Source: JACMNW01 sp963708425 (GTDB taxonomy: Bacteria > Pseudomonadota > Alphaproteobacteria > Rhodobacterales > Rhodobacteraceae). Taken from it: DNA of 64,000 nt. Where the stretch lies: NCBI GenBank assembly GCA_963708425.1, contig OY970206.1:682001-746000 (forward strand), in the 5' to 3' direction. The position numbers and the translations under genes are program-made. Below, piece after piece: positions 60,773 through 64,000 of the stretch. Numbering within the stretch: the first letter of the stretch is position 1; the number at the start of each line of letters is the position of its first letter. Under the pieces are notes generated by a model, which did not search any database, had not been told where the DNA came from, and was given only the letters and a program-made list of their open reading frames with translations.

Positions 60773-61465
60773 TCAGACGATAGCTCCAAACATCTTGCCG
60801 ACCACGGCAGTAACCGCCATCGCCACAGCCCCCCAGAACACAACGCGCGCCACAGCCCGGGGCATGGGTGCCCCGCCCGCCTTGGCGCCCACCGCTCCAA
60901 GTACAGCCAAGAATGTCAGCGAAAGCGCCGTCACCCAAAGGGTTATCGCCGCTTCCGGCACCAAAGCCGCCGTCGCCATCGGCAAGGCCGCACCCAGCGC
61001 AAAACTCGCCGCAGAGGATACCGCAGCCACCAGCGGCTTGGCCTCCGTATGTTCAGAGAACCCCAGTTCATCCCGCAAATGCGCTTCCAACGGATCCTTG
61101 GCGTGCAGCGCCACCGCGACTTCTTGTGCAAGCGCCGGAGTTAGCCCTCGCCGTTCATATATTCCTGCCAAGGCGCGCAATTCTCCCGGCGGATTGGCCT
61201 TTATTTCGGCCGCCTCACGCCGTCTGTCGGCCTTTTCGGTATCTGCCTGTGACGATACCGAAACATATTCCCCCGCCGCCATCGACAACGCGCCAGCCAC
61301 CAGTCCAGCCATGCCCGCGATCAGAACTTCGGCTCGACCCGAGGCTGCAGCAACACCCACAATCAGCGACGCTGTTGATACAATGCCGTCGTTCGCCCCC
61401 AGAACTGCCGCGCGCAACCAGCCGACGCGGGCAACATAGTGTTCTTCATAATGGTCGCGTTCCAC
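60773..61465 (-). CDS. VIT1/CCC1-family Fe2+/Mn2+ transporter
   Basis: A 230-residue membrane protein starting at GTG (61465, GGAG eight bases upstream). RAAVLGANDGIVSTASLIVGVAAA and AGALSMAAGEYVSVSSQADTE are family signatures, followed by a short cytoplasmic helical hairpin and three more helices. Relatives move ferrous iron or manganese out of the cytosol. An ATG-initiated start would be inside the conserved region, so GTG is preferred. Confidence 0.88.
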   Translation of the reverse strand: MERDHYEEHYVARVGWLRAAVLGANDGIVSTASLIVGVAAASGRAEVLIAGMAGLVAGALSMAAGEYVSVSSQADTEKADRRREAAEIKANPPGELRALAGIYERRGLTPALAQEVAVALHAKDPLEAHLRDELGFSEHTEAKPLVAAVSSAASFALGAALPMATAALVPEAAITLWVTALSLTFLAVLGAVGAKAGGAPMPRAVARVVFWGAVAMAVTAVVGKMFGAIV

Positions 61466-61524
61466 TTGGCGTCTCCGGCAACAGTTTCGGCTCCAAGCCT
61501 GCCTCAAAAACCAAGGTCGCGTAA

Positions 61525-61550
61525 CAAAAAACCGCGCCTGAAAGGCGCGG
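61525..61550 (-). terminator. Intrinsic terminator after rpmG
   Basis: Read on the minus strand, GCCGCGCCT-TTC-AGGCGCGG is followed by six Ts, 26 bp after the rpmG stop. Confidence 0.88.
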
Positions 61551-61575
61551 CTTAATCGGTCACAAAGCGAAGATC

Positions 61576-61743
61576 TTACTTGATCTTGCCTTCCTTGTAT
61601 TCGACATGCTCGCGCTTTACCGGATCGTACTTCTTCACAACCATCTTGTCGGTCATGGTGCGCGCATTCTTTTTGGTCACATAGAAGTGCCCCGTGCCCG
61701 CCGTCGAGTTCAGGCGGATCTTGATCGTCGCGGGTTTGGCCAT
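61576..61743 (-). CDS. rpmG: Ribosomal protein L33
   Basis: A 55-residue basic large-subunit protein: MAKPATIKIRLNSTAGTGHF, then YVTKKNARTMTDKMVVKKYDPVKREHVEYKEGKIK. The zinc-binding cysteine pairs are absent, so it is the Zn-independent (C-) form. The start at 61743 follows AGGAGAAACA; a 24-codon upstream extension is not real. Confidence 0.97.
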   Translation of the reverse strand: MAKPATIKIRLNSTAGTGHFYVTKKNARTMTDKMVVKKYDPVKREHVEYKEGKIK

Positions 61744-61844
61744 CGTTGTTTCTCCTGTGTCAGGGAAACTGCGGTCCCCTGCGAAAATCTTGAAGCCCGC
61801 CTTGTATCCGCTCAAGAGGTGGAGTCAACTGCAAATCCGCCGGA

Positions 61845-62438
61845 TCACTGCCACATCTGCGAGCGTAACTCCCATGGCGTAACCTTTCCGTCGCCGTCTC
61901 CATCCGCCGCATCATATTGCGCTTTTTCTGCCGCTAGGAACTCCGCCATCGTGATCTTCCCGTCGCTATCACCATCCTTGGTTGCGAATTGGGCGGCATG
62001 ACGCTGCTGCATGGCTTCCGGCATCGCGGGGTTCAACGCGCGCATCATTCCCATGCGCCCCCCGCCGAACTCTTCGGCCACCAGGGCGCCATCCTGATCG
62101 GCGTCCATCCCCACGAACATCAGTTCTGCATGTGCGGCCGCCTCTTCTGCCGAAATGCTGCCGTCCTGATCGGTATCAATGGCGCCCATCATCACGCCGC
62201 CTCCACCCATGCCCCAACCTGGCTGCATCATGCCCTGTCCCCTGCCGGGGCCACCCCACACCGGACCATTCCAACCTTGGCCATTCCAACCTTGGCCATT
62301 CCAATTGGGGCCGCCGCCATAGCCGGGTGGCATCATGCCCCAGCTTGACCATCCATCCCACCATCCCGGCTGGCCCTGCGCGAGGGCCGTCGACGCGACA
62401 GCAATACCAATGGCCGATACAAGGATTAGCTTTTTCAT
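61845..62438 (-). CDS. Secreted EF-hand protein with Trp/Gly-rich segment
   Basis: A 197-residue protein with a signal peptide (KKLILVSAIGIAVASTALA). The first half is a Gly/Trp/Met/Asn-rich stretch with GQGWN repeated, and the second half carries four EF-hand-like loops: DTDQDGSISAEE, DADQDGALVAEE, DGDSDGKITMAE and DGDGDGKVTPWE. Calcium binding outside the cytosol is likely. The ATG at 62438 has GGAGCAG upstream; an in-frame open extension continues through the RNase P RNA region and is not coding. Confidence 0.85.
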   Translation of the reverse strand: MKKLILVSAIGIAVASTALAQGQPGWWDGWSSWGMMPPGYGGGPNWNGQGWNGQGWNGPVWGGPGRGQGMMQPGWGMGGGGVMMGAIDTDQDGSISAEEAAAHAELMFVGMDADQDGALVAEEFGGGRMGMMRALNPAMPEAMQQRHAAQFATKDGDSDGKITMAEFLAAEKAQYDAADGDGDGKVTPWELRSQMWQ

Positions 62439-62594
62439 CGTCTCTGCTCCTTTTGGAAAATGGACCCCGGGCAAACGCCCCAGCGCCACGCAAGACTTTG
62501 CACCCGCACAAAGACGGCTGTCTTGACGCAAATCAAAAGAAGTGCCGTCGCAGCAAACAAACTGCACGGCCGTCACGTGCCGGGTTTTCAGGAT

Positions 62595-63016
62595 GCGTGC
62601 GGATGGCCTGTAAGCCGGGTTCTGTCCCGGGGGTTGCCCCCCTTGGATGACCATTCCTCTGTCGCACTTGTTACCAAGGCGATCAAGCTGCCAACCCGGG
62701 CCTCTGGGCTGAAGTATCCCTGCGGCGGTATCCTTTCGGACCAGCCCGCGTGAGGCCCCTATTCGGCATTGCTCCGGGTGGGGCTTGCCATGCCAGTTCT
62801 GTTGCCAGACCTGCGGTGGGCTCTTACCCCGCCGTTTCACCATCACCTTGGACCCGTCACGGGCGAACCCCTGACACCAAGGCAGTCTCTTCTCTGTGGC
62901 GCTTTCCCTCGGGTTGCCCCGGCCGGGAATTACCCGGCACCCTTCCTTCATGGAGCCCGGACTTTCCTCGATCCCGGATCAAGTCCGGTACCGCGGTCAT
63001 CCAGCCATCCGCACGC
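62595..63016 (-). ncRNA. rnpB: RNase P RNA component, bacterial class A
   Basis: Read on the minus strand, P1 is a 12-bp perfect pairing of GCGTGCGGATGG (5' end) with CCATCCGCACGC (3' end). The universal core is present: GAGGAAAGTCCGGGCTCC near the 5' end, GGTAAGAGCCCACCGC in the middle, and ACAGAACCCGGCTTACAGGC near the 3' end. The length of about 420 nt is right for alphaproteobacteria. It processes tRNA 5' ends. Confidence 0.95.
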
Positions 63017-63342
63017 GTTGGGGGTTAAGCCACGCGGGCGAATGCGTCAATGGGGTGCAGCATCGGCAGCCAAGCCACAGCGCGGCCAAACGCCAATGGT
63101 TCGTGAATCTGATACTACGTTGTCGTGGCAGTCCTAGCCCCGACCAGGCCACCGCTGGCACTGCGGAGGCGACCGCAGAACCAGACTGACGCGCCACGGC
63201 TTGCCGGATAGCCCAGTTGTCCCAACGCCGCCGCCGCAATGGTGCTGCACGTTGCGGTGCATCTGTTACGCTGCGCTGTTGGTTTCACCATCCCAAGCCT
63301 CGGCACCCTGTCTGCGGGCTAGATCAGCAGCGGCTGGTGACT
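63017..63342. other. Intergenic region between rnpB and ampD
   Basis: About 325 bp with no frame that I would accept as a gene. It presumably contains the rnpB promoter (transcription runs leftward). No repeat or hairpin stands out. Confidence 0.5.
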
Positions 63343-64000
63343 TTAGCTTGCCGCCGCCACAGCGCCATACCGGTCTGCCAAGTCCGCAGCCAACCCGGCG
63401 TCCACCGCGTCCGTCGGTCCCGTCGCCCAGGGTCTGAACCGCAGCCGGAACGCCGCCAGCACCAGATCATCGCCTGCATCGGGGTAGCCAAAACGGCGCG
63501 CGTCACGGATGAAATCACCCGGGTTTCCCGGCTTCACAGTCTCTGGCCAAACCGACAGCCCCGCCAGCGCCAGCCGCTGCCAATCAAATCGCGGGCCTGG
63601 ATCAGCCTTGCGCCCCGGCGCCATGTCCGAATGGCCAATCACCCGTTCCGGCGCAATAGCCCAGCGCCCCATCACATCGCGCAGCAGGGTTTCTAGCGTC
63701 CGCATCTGTGCTGCTGCAAAAGGATGCGTGCCGACGTTGGCCAGTTCAACTCCGATAGAGCGTGAATTTATGTCATCAAGCCCGCCCCATTCGCCAGCCC
63801 CGGCATGCCACGCCCGCATGCCTTCGGGAACCAACGCCAGCACCTCACCGCCTTCGGATATCAGGTAGTGTGCCGACACTTCGGCAGCTGAATCGCACAG
63901 CCGATCCAATGCCGCCTGACAACTTTCCATCGCGGTGTAGTGCAGCACGATCATATCAGCGCGCAGCCCGCCCCGCCGTGTCCCAAAGTTGGGCGACAGC
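63343..64000 (-). CDS. ampD: N-acetylmuramoyl-L-alanine amidase, 5' partial
   Basis: Amidase_2 enzyme for cell-wall recycling; the gene runs off the right edge. The frame remains open from the internal Met (63954) to the edge and encodes LSPNFGTRRGGLRAD, a typical family start, so only a few residues are missing. Zinc ligands are expected in MIVLHYTAM, and in VIGHSDMAPGRKADPGPRFDW (His and Asp). NSRSIGVELAN provides the conserved catalytic Glu. It cleaves the lactyl-Ala bond of anhydromuropeptides in the cytosol, or of murein if exported. Confidence 0.9.
   Translation of the reverse strand, partial: LSPNFGTRRGGLRADMIVLHYTAMESCQAALDRLCDSAAEVSAHYLISEGGEVLALVPEGMRAWHAGAGEWGGLDDINSRSIGVELANVGTHPFAAAQMRTLETLLRDVMGRWAIAPERVIGHSDMAPGRKADPGPRFDWQRLALAGLSVWPETVKPGNPGDFIRDARRFGYPDAGDDLVLAAFRLRFRPWATGPTDAVDAGLAADLADRYGAVAAAS

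Noticed and set aside
62439..62951. N-terminal extension of the EF-hand protein
   Set aside because: It translates the RNase P RNA gene; the signal peptide and ribosome site place the start at 62438.

Overview
The window is about 64 kb of GC-rich chromosomal DNA that looks like an alphaproteobacterium of the Rhodobacteraceae (Roseobacter-type). This rests on family-level resemblance and gene order, not on a database search: a PutA paired with an Lrp-type PutR, a Tad pilus locus whose CpaD position holds an OmpA-like lipoprotein, ChoV, ScoAB, DUF1194, DUF1127 and a class A RNase P RNA.

Layout. 1-6.4 kb: the end of a betaine/choline ABC ATPase gene, topA, dprA and a gabT-type aminotransferase. 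6.4-7.1 kb: a non-coding, hairpin-rich array of about three 220-240 bp repeats. 7.15-8.5 kb: an AT-rich two-gene islet (P63C-domain protein plus a 69-residue protein) with four 8-bp boxes around its probable -35 element. 8.7-12.9 kb: biotin ECF transporter bioMNY facing a divergent thiolase and an acyl-CoA synthetase. 12.9-20.8 kb: aroQ, metF/metR with a shared operator, an ABC-F protein, an HMA-MauE fusion, DUF1194, suhB and small secreted proteins. 20.9-25.7 kb: rhomboid, putA and putR.

25.8-32.8 kb: an inositol-type catabolic locus. A LacI regulator faces an operon of two Gfo/Idh/MocA dehydrogenases and an IolE-like isomerase/dehydratase, divergent from iolC-iolB-iolJ. The same operator type lies upstream of lacI and between the divergent operons. 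32.85-34.7 kb: tRNA-Leu(TAA), scoAB and a small acetyltransferase.

34.7-49.5 kb: the Tad (Flp) pilus locus: lytic transglycosylase, four near-identical flp genes in a regular ~500 bp tandem array, a fifth divergent flp, cpaB, cpaC, OmpA-like lipoprotein, cpaE, cpaF, tadB, tadC, two TPR lipoproteins, prepilin peptidase and an AAA ATPase of unknown role. No TadE/F/G is present.

49.6-64 kb: mgtE-fthC, guanine deaminase and 8-oxoguanine-deaminase-like amidohydrolases, an AAC(3)-I-like acetyltransferase, RraB, hisN, an XRE regulator, quinone oxidoreductase, a LysR/DUF1127 pair, a Bax-inhibitor-1 protein, a VIT-type transporter, rpmG, an EF-hand protein, rnpB and a partial ampD. The most unusual parts are the P63C islet with its symmetric operator, the flp amplification, the repeat array after gabT, and the biotin-linked thiolase that has lost a catalytic cysteine.
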